Position numbers and translations under genes: made by a program. Below are positions 1 through 12,303 of a DNA stretch of 64,000 nucleotides, piece by piece. Numbering within the stretch: position 1 is the stretch's first letter; the number at the start of each line of letters is the position of its first letter. The notes beneath the pieces are model-generated. The model made no database searches. It saw only the letters and a program-made list of their open reading frames with translations, and had not been told where the DNA came from. The stretch is from Lithospermum erythrorhizon (taxonomy: Eukaryota > Streptophyta > Magnoliopsida > Boraginales > Boraginaceae), in NCBI GenBank assembly GCA_019722365.1, contig JADFUC010001453.1, positions 372,001-436,000 on the forward strand, given 5' to 3'.

Positions 1-1592
1 GCAAATCACAGAGGAAATGTCAAATGTTCATACCACGGTTCTATAACTGCTTGACATGTATCCACTCCACAGATGCAATCCTGGAATAGCTCAAATACTA
101 AATTTGTCTTTCAGACTCTGTGCTGCCTCATAATGTACCCCAGTACCATTAAGATACTCCTATATTTGGAAATTTATAGTACTAGTGATATGGACATTAT
201 AAAGAAGATTTAATGTGTTAATAGTTCATTATAAAGAAAATTTAATGTGTTAATGGTTCACTATAAAAAGATTTAATGAGTACAAGTTCGAGTAGAAGTT
301 CATCGAGTTAAATCGGAATTTAGGATCGTGATCTTGTCGCATCTTAAGGGCCTGAGCCAGCCTTCACTGCTCATCACAGCGTCGTATATGCTTCGTTCGA
401 GTAATCTTTAAGCCCCGAAGCTATAACATTCGATATATTGTTAAAACAAAAGCTAACATTGGGTACGGTCGGCGATCGTGATGCGTCTGCTATGGGATTT
501 AAATCATGGAGGCGTGGAGCGAGGAGGCGCGCCATGATATGGCTTAGGCGGAGTGGGACGTATCACTTAATGCACAAATTCGTCATAGGGCGTCCAGGGC
601 TAAAGCCAAGGAGCTTGGGGCCAGGAAGGATTCGGGGAACATACACCTCGGGATAAATCCCCGGACCTCAATCAAGAAAAAGTAGATGAATCGAATCTAT
701 AAATTTAGTATGCCATTCCTCAGGAAGATAATGAGATCAAGTTATAGTAATATAATTTGACTTTAGTAATAATGATCGATTTGATCCGAGATAATGATAT
801 CAAGTTATAGTTTGCTCCTAATATATTGTTATATACTAGTTCTCTAAAAATAATATAATAAATATGCTGGCGTTAGGTCACCAAATATGACAAATGTAGC
901 GTATTTGTTCATGTTTTTACATCTAAAATAGAAACGAAGATGGTGAAATTTTGCTGGGATAATAAAAAAGTAGTTTTTATTTTGAAATGTTGTAGCTTTT
1001 TTATATTTGTAATCGAGAAAGAAGTAATTATATATGGAATGAAGATAAATTACTTTATTCTAATAAATTTATTTTGATTGTATCTTATTGAAAACTATAC
1101 AAACAATTGTAAATTTTATAATTAAAATAAAAAAATTCCAAAATAGTAAGAGAAATATGACAAATGCCACGTTTAAAGTAGTGTGGCAAGAAGTTCCTCG
1201 TACCTTTCATAGTAGTAAGTAATAACAAACACATTTTATTGTCCACATCGAAACATGTATGATAATATCCTATTTTTCTTGGAACATTTCAGTTTTTGTG
1301 GCTTAGAGTATTATTTTTATATCAACGGACATAATAAGTGTTGTAAATTTATGTTTTTGAGGTATAAACATTTCCTTCACGGATAATTCGCATTACCATT
1401 TGTTGACTTATTTTATCTTTCTTAGATGACAACGTGATGATTAATGTGATTTGTCACGATTAAAGCTTAATTAGTCACGCTTTTTGATCGTGGCAGAAAA
1501 CCAATTCTGATGTAATGTTGATGTAAGAGTTGGATTTTCATAGAAGGGCTTATAGCTTGTAAATATTCAAGGAATAAGGACTTTCCGGCTTG
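1..1592. other. gene-free AT-rich flank with a small GC-rich patch
   Basis: No gene could be supported here. The stretch is AT-rich except for about 440-670, which is richer in G and C and contains short GAGGCG-like motifs typical of decayed plant repeats. The open frame across that patch (438-656) starts with TTG and resembles no family I know. The last few hundred bases are the upstream region of the inositol oxygenase gene. Confidence 0.5.
195..288. repeat. 32-bp tandem repeat, about three copies
   Basis: A 32-bp unit beginning CATTATAAAGAAGATTTAAT occurs at 195-226, again at 227-258 with two mismatches, and a third, more diverged copy runs from 259 to about 288. It is a minor local duplication with no visible coding role. 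Confidence 0.8.
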
Positions 1593-1600
1593 TATAAATA
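1593..1600 (+). promoter_or_regulatory. TATA box of the inositol oxygenase gene
   Basis: TATAAATA lies 76-83 bases upstream of the first ATG of the MIOX gene. Transcription would be expected to start near 1625, giving a leader of about 50-60 bases. The placement fits a normal plant core promoter. The start site itself is inferred. Confidence 0.6.
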
Positions 1601-1675
1601 GCATCTCATTTTATTATCAACCAATGCAATACTCTATTTCCGGTTTTATTCTCTCTTGAATTTACGAGATTTTAC

Positions 1676-4600
1676 ATGATCATGACGATCCTCATCGACC
1701 AGCCTGCATTTGGTAATTTTGTTTAGCATTATTCTTGTTCCCCACTCTTTATTTACGAAAGTATTTTGTATAAAATATAACAATATTTTTATATTTTGAA
1801 AGAACTCTAATATTTTGATATGGAACAGGAATTGATGGAGATGGTGAAAAGAAGTACTCAAACAATGAGAATGAAGGAATTTATCATTGGAAGGTGGATT
1901 TGTGGTGCCTGATGCCAATGCCTTTGGCCACACCTTTAGGTTTGTCGATTAATTTTTTAATTCTATCTATAGTAATTACTCCGGATTAGATATCTCATGC
2001 TAATAAAAGTTATTCTAACTTATATCCGATTATTTGGATTTTTTTATTGTGACCACTCTCCCCCTTGATATAACATTAAAAATTCTTCTTATTTATAGTA
2101 TTGATGAGATGAAATAAACTCCAATCCGCTATGCAAAACAGGGACTATAATGCTGAAAGTGAGAGGCAAAAGGGAGTGGAGAATTTCTATAGAAGTAATC
2201 ATATTCACCAAACAGTGGATTTTGTAAGTTCCTTCAACATATTAAGTATAGTGCTGCATGCATTTTTTTTGTAGCAAATGGTTAAGGTTCTTAAGAATAA
2301 ACTTACTAGGATTCTGCTACACTATTTGTACTACATACACTAATTGACGATAACCAAAAAAATATACATTATGATTATAAAAATCAATCTAGTAGAAAAA
2401 ATTGAATGTTTAAAGACCCATTTTCAAAGTTTTATTGTTAAAATTCTAGTTTGGATGGATTTTAATAGCATATCTCTCAATTTTGGTCATGAATATTATT
2501 AGGTTATTAAGATGAGAGAAGAGTATGGGAAATTGGACAAAGTAGAGATGGGGATATGGGAATGTTGCGAACTCCTTAATGAAGTTATAGATGAAAGTGA
2601 TCCAGATCTAGATGAACCTCAAATTGAACATTTGTTACAGACTGCTGAAGCTATTAGAAAAGACTATCCTAATCAAGATTGGCTTCATTTGACTGCTCTC
2701 ATCCACGGTACGCAAACTTATTACGGAGTAAAACTTACATTTAAATGATCCCTTTAATTTCTTCCTGTTATTTGAAATGTTTTTTTTTTTAGATATAGAA
2801 AACTTTCCCTTAGGAACATAGTCTAGGGCTCTAGGCCTGTGAAGGACTCAGCCTCGTATCGAAATATTATTTTAACATATAAAGATTACAAACTAATTAA
2901 TACTCCGTATCATTAATTGGTTTTAGATGGAATTTATGAACGGTTAACAAAGCCCAAACACAAAATTACAGACTTGCAATTTATTCCCATAAGTCCACGT
3001 TTATTCTATTATGTTCTTTTTATTATTATTCAAGTTTATTCTATTATGTAATACTCTCTCCTATCTTATTTATAAGTCATTTATATTATTTTTAAGCTAG
3101 TGAATATTTGATAATTTTAGACTTCATTTAATAATAATTAATGAACCAAATGTTTCTTTTTTATTTTTATAACTTACCATTCACTAATTTTGTTAATTTA
3201 AGTATACCTAAAATAGTGCAAGAAATAAAACTATATTTGAAAATATTATTTTATAGGAAATATTTAGTTTCACTAATTAAATGTATATTAGATAAAATAT
3301 GATATAAAATATGTTAAACAAATTATAATTTAAATAAATAGAAAACAATATAAGCGACTTATAAATAATATATGAGGGAAGTATAGGAGGGAGTAAAAGA
3401 TAACATATCTTATGGAAACTTATGATAAGATCCATATCGACTTATAAGCTAATTAAGGTTTAGCCAAGAGCCTATAAGGTTAGCTAACACCCTAGTTTCA
3501 ATATTCACTCTGTTAGTATTCATTTAACATGGGACACTATCTTTATCTTCTTCAATTTTGGTGTGCTAGATCTTGGAAAGGTCATCAATCTTCCAATTTT
3601 TGGAAGCCTTCCTCAATGGGCAGTTGTTGGTAAGAAACAAATCAGACTTAATCTTGGCAATGCTTCTGTTTACTTATCAAGTTACTAATAATAACACTGA
3701 GTTGTATATGGGGCAATTATAATTCTTGTAGGTGACACATTCCCAGTTGGTTGTGCCTTTGACGAATCTATTGTCCACCACAAGGTACTTATTTTATTCA
3801 TGAAAATACTTAATTAATGTAATTAACTAGGTCGAAATATTAGAGAAATTAAAATTAACTGATGTTACAGTATTTCACGAAGAATCCTGATTCTCAAAAT
3901 CCTGCTTACAACACCAAACATGGAATTTATAAAGAAGCATGTGGTCTTGACAAAGTCTTGATGTCATGGGGTCACGATGACTACATGTACATGGTACGAC
4001 ATCTTGTAATAACATTATTTATATATATTCAAATTCAAGATTTTAAAATTCAAGAATCAAAATGAAAATTTATCAATCTTTTTTAGGAATCAAGAAAATA
4101 GCTTTTATGTAGATATTCACAGTTATGCAATATTCTCACCTAAACATGATTATAGAATAATCTCATTCCATGCATTATGATGCAATATATATAGGTAGCC
4201 AAAGGAAACAAGACTACTCTGCCATCTGCTGGTCTTTTCACCATCCGATATCACTCATTTTATGGTTAGTTTAAACAAAAGTTATAAGTTCCAACCAAAT
4301 CTATAAATAAATATTGAGACAATTTTTTGCTTGTAACTGATCAATATTTACGTTTGATCATTATTGAAGCAATGCATAAGTCTGGCGCATACCAGCATTT
4401 AATGAACGAGGAAGACATTGACAACTTAAAGTGGCTCCAAATATTCAAGTAAGCTATTGATACGCATAGAGATACTGCACAAATAATTTTCGGAATTTGG
4501 CCAAAAGCCGAATTAGCACCCGGAGGTTGTGATGTCGCAAATTAGTTATTGGAGTAATGTTGCTCGAATGGTCAATGCATGTCTTCAATATAATGTTGCA

Positions 4601-5114
4601 TACTATTTGGCGGGGTCATATATTTAACATATGTAACTTCATTCGAAATGTGCAACATTTTCAAATTTTGGGGACTACATACTGATTTATGTTAAATTTC
4701 AAGGACAATGTAGTGCATTTATATCATCAAGCTAGAAGAACACACTCCACTTCTTTGACATTTTTTGAATAAGCTTAGCAATTTTTACCCAAATTTTACT
4801 ATGATATGCAGCAAGTATGACTTGTACAGCAAGAGCAAGATGAGAGTCGATGTTGAAAAGGTGAAGCCTTACTATCTTTCTCTCATTGAGAAGGTAATTT
4901 TTTATTTGATGAGGAGACTTAAAACTTTACTAATCTTACTTCTAAACGTTTCCTTCATGTTATCATTAATCCTTATTTAAATTATTCTGCCCACTATAAC
5001 GAGATGTTTTATATATTTATTTTCTTTAAATCCTCAATAATTATTCGATTTTTTCTCTGATGTTTGTCTTAATTGTATCTTTTGCAGTACTTCCCTACAA
5101 AATTGAAGTGGTAA
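1676..5114 (+). CDS. MIOX: myo-inositol oxygenase, 11 exons, frameshifted in exon 2
   Basis: The enzyme oxidises myo-inositol to D-glucuronate in the cytosol using a di-iron centre, feeding the UDP-glucuronate and cell-wall precursor pathway. Exons read directly with GT-AG borders: 1676-1712, 1829-1939, 2142-2223, 2503-2707, 3570-3629, 3732-3784, 3871-3993, 4195-4264, 4370-4448, 4812-4893 and 5088-5114. Corrected length is about 306-308 residues, normal for plants; the plant N-terminus MTILIDQP starts at 1682, with an extra ATG at 1676. All six iron ligands are present: HLLQTAE, the HD of ALIHDLGK (the Asp codon is split by intron 4), WGHDDY, RYHSFY and NKYDLY. Exon 2 has two extra bases relative to the family (GG at 1876-1877, TTT at 1880-1882). 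As written, the message shifts frame there and stops early in exon 4. It is either a sequencing error or a damaged allele; every other exon is intact. Confidence 0.95.
3052..3395. mobile_element. Stowaway-like MITE in MIOX intron 4
   Basis: The left end reads TACTCTCTCCTATCTTATTT. The right end is its near reverse complement (GTATAGGAGGGAGTA). TA dinucleotides at both ends match the TA target of Tc1/mariner-derived Stowaway elements. It is about 344 bp with no coding capacity. It lies inside the 862-bp intron 4 and accounts for much of that intron's length. Confidence 0.75.
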
Positions 5115-5914
5115 AGCTCAATTACAGAGGAGTTAGAGCCTAGAGGAGATGCTCAATTAGCTAGAGATTTTTATAGAATACTCTAGGTTTGTTTGATATG
5201 CGCAAGTATTAGAGTTGCTATTTTGCTTGCCGCTATATAGGATACCACCCCTACTGAGAGTTGGTATAAAGTATTGCCTTTTACTGTTTCGAGTTGACTA
5301 GTTCAACTTGAAAGAGTCTAGAACTTAACGAGTAAACTTCTTTTAAGTTTTACTTAAATTCCCTAATTTGTTTATGATAATATAATTTTTACACAGTTAT
5401 AATAGTTTCACGATATTACAGTATATAAACTGTGATAACAAGTTTCTTAACATGTTATCTTGAACAAAACAACAGTACAAATAATGAGCATATACCGTGC
5501 TTGAAAACATTAATCAATCACCATTAGACATATAAACTTTATTATTCAAAACCTCATTATTCACCAATATATATATGGATCAGTCAAGGTAGACTTTAGT
5601 ATATAGAAATACAAAACTATTCAACCTAAAATCTCTCAATGCATAGCTTATCTTAAAAACGTACACCTCATTGAATATGTGGCGAACAACATATATTCAT
5701 GGTTCAATTCGTTTCGATCATGGTTTGAAATGTATAAAATAAAAGCATGGCTAAAATACTAAATATTTAAGAAATAATGTAAAATCTTGGAAACTCAAGA
5801 TAAGTTAAATATACTAAAAAATATTTCCATAAACATAAATATTATAACAAATTTAAATATTTAACCTCATTAAATTAATTATAAATAAAATAAAATATTT
5901 TGAAATCAATCTTA
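5115..5914. other. MIOX 3' region and gene-free spacer
   Basis: The first few hundred bases after the MIOX stop codon are probably 3' untranslated region; no single polyadenylation signal can be chosen. The rest is AT-rich sequence without a supported gene. Confidence 0.5.
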
Positions 5915-6190
5915 TACTCCCTCCTATTCAATTTACTTGATCATAGAAATAAAATCTTTATTAAGGGTTGAATAATATTAATATATACTAAAAAGTACTT
6001 TATCAAATCAATATATGATTTATAGACAATTTCTACACTGTTTGATTCTTTGATTATGAGATAAAAGTATATTATTAAGAGACAAAAGTAAAAAAATTAA
6101 GAAAAATTTGCATTGAAATCATACATGGTCAACTAAAAAAAATGAGAGCTTTTTGCTACATGATCAAGTAAATTAAAACGAGAGAATATA
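5915..6190. mobile_element. Stowaway-like MITE
   Basis: The left terminus TACTCCCTCCTATTCAATTT, followed by ACTTGATCAT, is mirrored at the right end by ATGATCAAGTAAATT and CGAGAGAATA. This gives inverted termini of about 30 bp bounded by TA. It is 276 bp with no open frame of note, and is a different subfamily from the copy at 3.05 kb. Confidence 0.7.
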
Positions 6191-7562
6191 ATTTAAAATG
6201 CTTGAAATATACTTTTATTGAATATTTGGACTTTTAAATAAAATGTTCTTATAATTAGTATTATTTATCTAAAAGTTAAATCAAAACAGATGTTAATTGA
6301 CATTTGTAATTATCTACTACGTCAAAAAAATTTCAAGTCATTATATATTGAGATTTATATCTAGTTGAAAATATAGTTTCAAAACAATAGAATTAACGGC
6401 TTGATCTATGCTACCTTGATATCTCATTTTATCTCATGATGAACTGATATATTTGTTAAATATATTCTAAATACTATTTGGATCATCCAGCATGATCAGC
6501 TCTTGGTTAATGATAATTAGAATCTGAGAAAAAATAATATGTAGTTCTTCGGGGAATAAATATAAAACGGCCCGGCGGAATATTGTGGTGAACACGCACG
6601 GCATTCAAAACAGAATGCCTACAGATTGTCAGCGGCGAAATGACAGAGTCCTCGGGAGTTTTACTAAAACCTCTTTAAAATATTGAAGCTATAATGGAGG
6701 TTGGGCACAAAATTCGGTAGATTTCTCGACCTCTTAGTCGACGAAGATGAGAAAGGAGGGAGAGGGATTTTTCTGCGCTTTTACTTTAAAAGTGAATATG
6801 TCAAGTGAATGAAGAATTTTCTTCCATGTAAAATTGACTTTATGTATGGGCACTTAGGTCCTAAATTTTAGCCATCGATATAACTAAAATATTAGAGTTT
6901 TTAAAGAAAAATTCACCTAAATTAACATCATAATGATCGACTACTACTTTTGGGTGGGGAAGTTCTAGAATCTTCTTATAAAAATAAAGAGCACATAAAA
7001 ATTTGAGTAGAATATTGATAATGATTCTACAAAGAGATTCGAAAACCTTGTCCCCAGTGTTGGTCGAGGCATTGGGGCCTTTCAACAATTGGAATTTTGC
7101 CCAAATGTTCTCATATAGTTCCATTTTAAACTCCGAAAGTTATAATTAAATTATGACTGTTTCGTTAATAGTGTATGACCTCTTAGGCTCGATTGACCAA
7201 AAGTCATATACTAATGAATGATTACCGAACATTATATATTAGTATATTGGTTATGAAGCGAACCTAATGGCCATCATATAACCACAATAATGTAAATACC
7301 GAGTATCCTAATATAGACATTACTACATAATCGAGCGTATATATGGCTTTAAACTTAAATCATTAAATCGGTTGTACAATCGGGTATTCCATGGACACTA
7401 TTTCAAATATCTCGTATTTCTAACAATATTATATAACAAAGGTTAAAAACTCGTCTAGTTTCCTTGAAAGCGAAGTATTTTAGAAATTCGTTAACGTTTC
7501 TTTTAACGATTTAAAATGGGAATTTTTCGGATGTTCATTATGAAACTTTTTAGAAATTTTAA
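6191..7562. other. gene-free spacer with a GC-richer patch
   Basis: No gene was recognised. At 6560-6770 the composition becomes richer in G and C, like a decayed repeat fragment, but I could not assign it. The open frame on the - strand at 6861-7124 resembles no known family. Confidence 0.4.
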
Positions 7563-8189
7563 CACTACTACAAAAATGCATAGATGACAACTTTACTTAG
7601 AGGGCACGTATAAACGCCCTCCCAGAAGCCTTCAGCGCCACAAGTTAAATTTTAATTTAAAAAAAAATTTAATCAAATCCCTAAACCCCATCATACCAAC
7701 TGACTGTCCCCATAACACTCACTCGCCAGTCAGGCCTTCCTCCGCGCCTCGCCTACATAGCATATCCCGCCAAACTGACAGACATCCAGGCCCTCTATAA
7801 AGCTTCCCTGTTCCCCCACGACCTCTAAACGTCCCTTTGCCTTACTCGATTATCGGGTATTTCTTTATATATTTTTTTAATTTCTATTTATATATATATA
7901 TTTGATTTTGATATTATTTTTTCTAATTTTATTTACTTTTATTTCATTTTTATTTTATCTAATCTTAGTGATTCATAGATTCAAGTAGTATATGAATTTT
8001 AAATTATAATTTTATTATTTTTTGGTAATTTATGATTTATTTGATTAATTTTTTGGATATTCTTATTTGACTATTTATTTTGTATAAAAGTTTGTTGGTA
8101 TATGATTGTTGTCATTTTAGTATAAAAGTTTGTTGGTTTATGATTATCGATTTATTAAATTACACATAGTTCAGTACTAGCATGTTGTT

Positions 8190-8810
8190 GAAGTAATGAA
8201 ATTGAATTCATTTATTATACCGTTCGCGACAATTGTGTATCAATTCGTTTACAGTTGGGTTAAATGTGATTATCGGAAGCATTAGTGTTCAAACTTTAGT
8301 AATTGTATATTCTTTAGTGTGGGTTCATGATAATTTAAAGGGGTTATGAGCGATTCTTTGAATCTTTCTTCATTAATCGTTATAATAATAATGGTGGTGA
8401 TTATTATTATTATCTATTCTTATTATCACGGCACTTATAAGATTCCTTTGTACTTGTCTGATGGCGTTGAGTTATATTTCATGTATGAAATTAAATAGAA
8501 CTATATAATTGAGAAATGTATGTTTCTCGATTCTGAGGGATGATTACGTTTTATGTAGAATATCGATTGAACAAAATAGAATCAATTAAATAGTTATTTA
8601 ATTGATTAGAATTAATTCTAGTATTTATCGATAGCGAAAGATTATTGATATTGACTCATTCTTATTGTTAAGCTTAATTAAATGGTTCAACTCGATAGCG
8701 ACTTCGTTAATTAATGTAACGGTAATAAGAGTTAACGAGTCGAAGCTAATATTTAACGGGTTTAACATCGAGGCTTTGTTTTTAGCACAGCACATATAAA
8801 AACTTTAGGA
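8190..8810 (-). repeat. LTR-family fragment, copy A
   Basis: This stretch shares an ordered series of motifs with 51.63-52.15 kb, in the same orientation. Examples are ACAATTGTGTATCAATTC, GATAATTTAA followed by GAGCGATT, a run of ATTATTATT, and ATATTTCATGTA. The reverse complement of the series occurs at 29.84-30.61 kb. The copies are clearly related but diverged. It is interpreted as part of a long terminal repeat because the other two copies reach a TGTTAGAATCTAG terminus. The exact edges here are uncertain. Confidence 0.6.
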
Positions 8811-11229
8811 GTTTTAAATCGCTTAAGTTTTTGAGAAAATTTTATCATGAAAACCTAAGTAACCCCACATGAGAAATTCTCCCAGAATTTTGAGGTTTCA
8901 GTTTGTTAAATCGCTTTGTTTAGCATAAATTGGTTCTTGATTGACCCCTGCGGTGTGGACAGTAGAGATATCATACGATTGATATTACAATGAGGAGGCT
9001 GAAGGGAAGTCAAATTCCGTTGTGAATTTGAAGCGTCATCTGGAGACTTTAGTGGAATTTACTCATTGCTGATGTAAGTACTACGTTTATTCATATATTG
9101 TAAATATATGTTTTTGTATTAAATAATGCTAGTATACACTTTAAGATCCACAGAAATTATGGATTTATTTATACTCATATATCCATTAGTATTTCCATCA
9201 ATGTATATGATTTATGTTGATTCATGGTTTAGTAGTATATGATTTTAAATTTTCAATTTCTTGTTCTTTGAATAAATAAATTGATCCAAAGATAGTTAAA
9301 TCGTAGTTTAGTAGTAGTATATGAGTTTTAAATGGTAATTTTAATGGTTTCAAATTTGTAGTATACGGTGATAATTTATGATTTATTTGTTTTGTTGAGA
9401 TTTTAGGTTGAATGTGTTATTTTGTTGAAATTACATGTTTAATTTATGATTTGTTTGATTAATTTTTGGATGTTATTTATTTGATTATTCATTTTGTATA
9501 AAAGTTAATTGGTTTATTAATATTGATTTTAGTTGGTTAAATCAGGGATTGGTCCAAATTTAATAACTAAAAAGTTAGTTGAACTTTGTGTAATTAGTTG
9601 GGGAATTGATTGTTGGATTGATTAGAAATTGTTTAGAGTGTTGAAATTGGGGTGAGGGGAGGGCGAAATTTATTGTGTTGGGATGGATTTGGAATTTCGT
9701 TGTTTTTATTAGTCGTTTAAGCGTGTAATAATATTTCCACCTAGAGTTGTTAAGTTGATAACTATAATTATTGTAAGTTGGATAGTTAAAAACTAAAACG
9801 GGGTAGTAAGTAGTAATTGTATTTTCGGGTGTTTGTGATTAGGCGTGGAGCATAGGAGGCTTGACAGCTTGGATTAGCTAGGCAGGCATTTATTATTGTT
9901 AGCGGTGATAGTATCTCACGGGTGTAAATTAACTTACCAAGTTGTGAATGTATATATGTATGTATATTTTTGTGTTGATTATGGTTGAATGTGAATTACT
10001 GTTGGATATGGATTGTATGTTGTTTTGTGAGTCATTGAGCGTTTTGAGGTGAAGTTGAGTCGTATTAGGATAAGTGGTTTCCGGGCTGTTTTGGTCATTT
10101 TGGATGTTTAGAGTGTTTTGTTGGTTGAGTTGGTGTAGAACGAGTTGTATATGAGTTGATGATGTATGTTGGGTGTATTATCCGGTATTTGTATTATACC
10201 GATTATAAGTGTGGTTTTTTGCCTGAAGTACTAATTCTGAGGCGTTGATAGCTTATGTCGGCCAGGCATAAGTTTCTGCAGGTGGGGTTGATTATGGGCG
10301 TCGTTGTAGAAATCAGGATTTATATTGATTGATTAGTGTTAGGGTGAGGTTGAATGTTGAGTTGATCATTTGTTTGGTTATTGGGCTCGAATGTTGGAGT
10401 TGATTGAGTGATTGTGTTGTAGTTGTGGATTTGAGTAGTACTAGTGTTGTTGGCGAGTTGTGGAGTTGGATGGTCTTGGGTTGAGAGTCATTGATGTGTC
10501 TTATAGTGTTGGTGGATAGAGTAAATTAAGTGGACTCGTTTGAGGTATTATTGTCATTGATTTATTTGAAATGTATGGTCATCATTTTTTATTGTCACTT
10601 GAATGTTATGTTAGTTGATGAGCATATACATTTATACATTTTGATAATGAATTCACTAATGGCTTGTATGTTATGGTGTATGTTGTATAATTACATATCT
10701 ACATTTATCTGTCTGAGTAGTATTTTAATTACACTAAGCGTGTGTGAAACATTACTTAGATCGAGGATAAGTATTGGCCCAAAACTGACTTACACCTGTC
10801 GCTTTAGGCGGCATTTTATTTGTGCGGGTTAGCCAGGGTGGTGCTACGAGCGTGATACAGTACATTCGGTGATCGTGCCTTAGAGCCTAGGTGGCCGGCG
10901 GGTGGCGAGTAGATCGCCAGCGGTCTTGTCGTTGTTTATTGTAGTTTGGGATTATACATTTGTTGTTATGGGTGGGGGGGGCTGAGGTTGTATGTTGATA
11001 TTTTATTTTGGTCGATTGTTTATAGGCCGTGTTGTATGGTTAGGAAGCTTACATGATGGATCATTTTATTAAAAGCTGTTATTTTCATATGTATTTTATT
11101 TTATTGGTGTATTTGGAGCCAGTGTGTCTTTTAAATTTTAATTAAATAGTGAATTGGTGACTCTGAGTAATCGAGATTTGGATGATTACAACACCGAGGC
11201 GGCCGACACAGGCAGTCGTCTGATGGCGT

Positions 11230-11735
11230 AAGGGATAATGTCTGAAATAGAAGTGTATTAGAGGAAGATTTGATTAGATTATATCACGAATTATTGGAGA
11301 GGTTAAAAAGATGATGTAGAAAGAAACCTTTGTGTAGGATGGGTGTAAATTTACCAAATTATATACGAGTTATTAAGCTTTATCACAATTTAAGCTAAAC
11401 ATGGATGGGCGGTTAAATGCTTTCCTGAGACACATTGAGTAAGGTTAAAGAATTATTGTTTGATTATAATGTGTAGCCTCGAAGAAGAACTTATGATGCG
11501 CCTTGGCTCAACTCCGTTGGATTGAAACACGAGAGGATACATGCGTGTATGAATGATTGCATATTATTTCAAAAGTGCATCATTGAAGAGTATCCCAGTG
11601 TAATGTCTCACGTTATAAGAAAGAGGATCTACCCAGTCAAAGTGATGTATCATTTTTCACTTATACACAAACTTCAGCGTATGGCTTATCGGAGTGCAGT
11701 TATGCGAGAAGAAATTAATATAACATTTCGATGAA
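11230..11735 (+). pseudogene. TNP2-like CACTA transposase fragment
   Basis: Translation in shifting frames gives the N-terminal part of a TNP2 (Transposase_21) protein. In order it shows LIRLYHELLERL, then VIKLYHNLS, then RTYDAPWLNSVGL, then ERIHACMNDCILF, and finally PVKVMYHFSLIHKLQRM. These correspond to the LYHELL, CPNDC and 'PAKVMYHFPLIPRLQRM' segments of the family. Several in-frame stops separate the segments, and the catalytic middle and C-terminal parts are not recognisable downstream. It is a dead remnant belonging to the CACTA element. Confidence 0.75.
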
Positions 11736-12268
11736 AGGGTAAAATATGGGAAGTTTAGGCATCACTGCTTGGATATACGTTAGTAAAGACTTTTGATCTT
11801 TGGGGAACCTAGAAACTACCGGTTTGCGTTATTAAATCGGATGGAATGAATCACCATGGAATTCGAGTAGGTTGTGTGATGTATATTTGGTTGATGAGAT
11901 TGGACAACAAAGCCACTGTGATTGTGTGGTGTCGAGTAGGTTCTTATTTATCTCTCCCGTATAGGCTGACTGCCCATGCATTTGGTGGATATACTACAAA
12001 AAAAGCGTAGAGGGGGCGATCGTCTCGTCGTAGTACCCGTATAATATAGGGTTAATTACTATAATTTATTTAAATTAACTAGTAGCTGAATTTTCTATAC
12101 TAGTATTATAGATATTTGGCTACTAAGTATGTCGATGAAATAATGTAGTGACCGTTGGAGTCTTTGGTTGCCGTAATACTTGGGCGATTACATATATTAT
12201 ATGGATTCGCTCTGATACGTATTTCTACTTGGCATTGATAGTTTTGAAATCAACATGTATTCATTTGA

Positions 12269-12271
12269 TTA

Positions 12272-12302
<31 letters not shown>

Positions 12303-12303
12303 G
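12269..12303. repeat. (AT)n microsatellite
   Basis: Nearly uninterrupted AT dinucleotide run inside the CACTA element. Confidence 0.9.

Noticed and set aside
438..656. 72-codon frame near the window start
   Set aside because: Begins with TTG, lies in a GC-rich repeat-like patch, and the product resembles no family.
1646..1933. 95-codon frame antisense to MIOX exons 1-2
   Set aside because: Antisense to exons fixed by conserved MIOX sequence and splice sites; the product has no family features.
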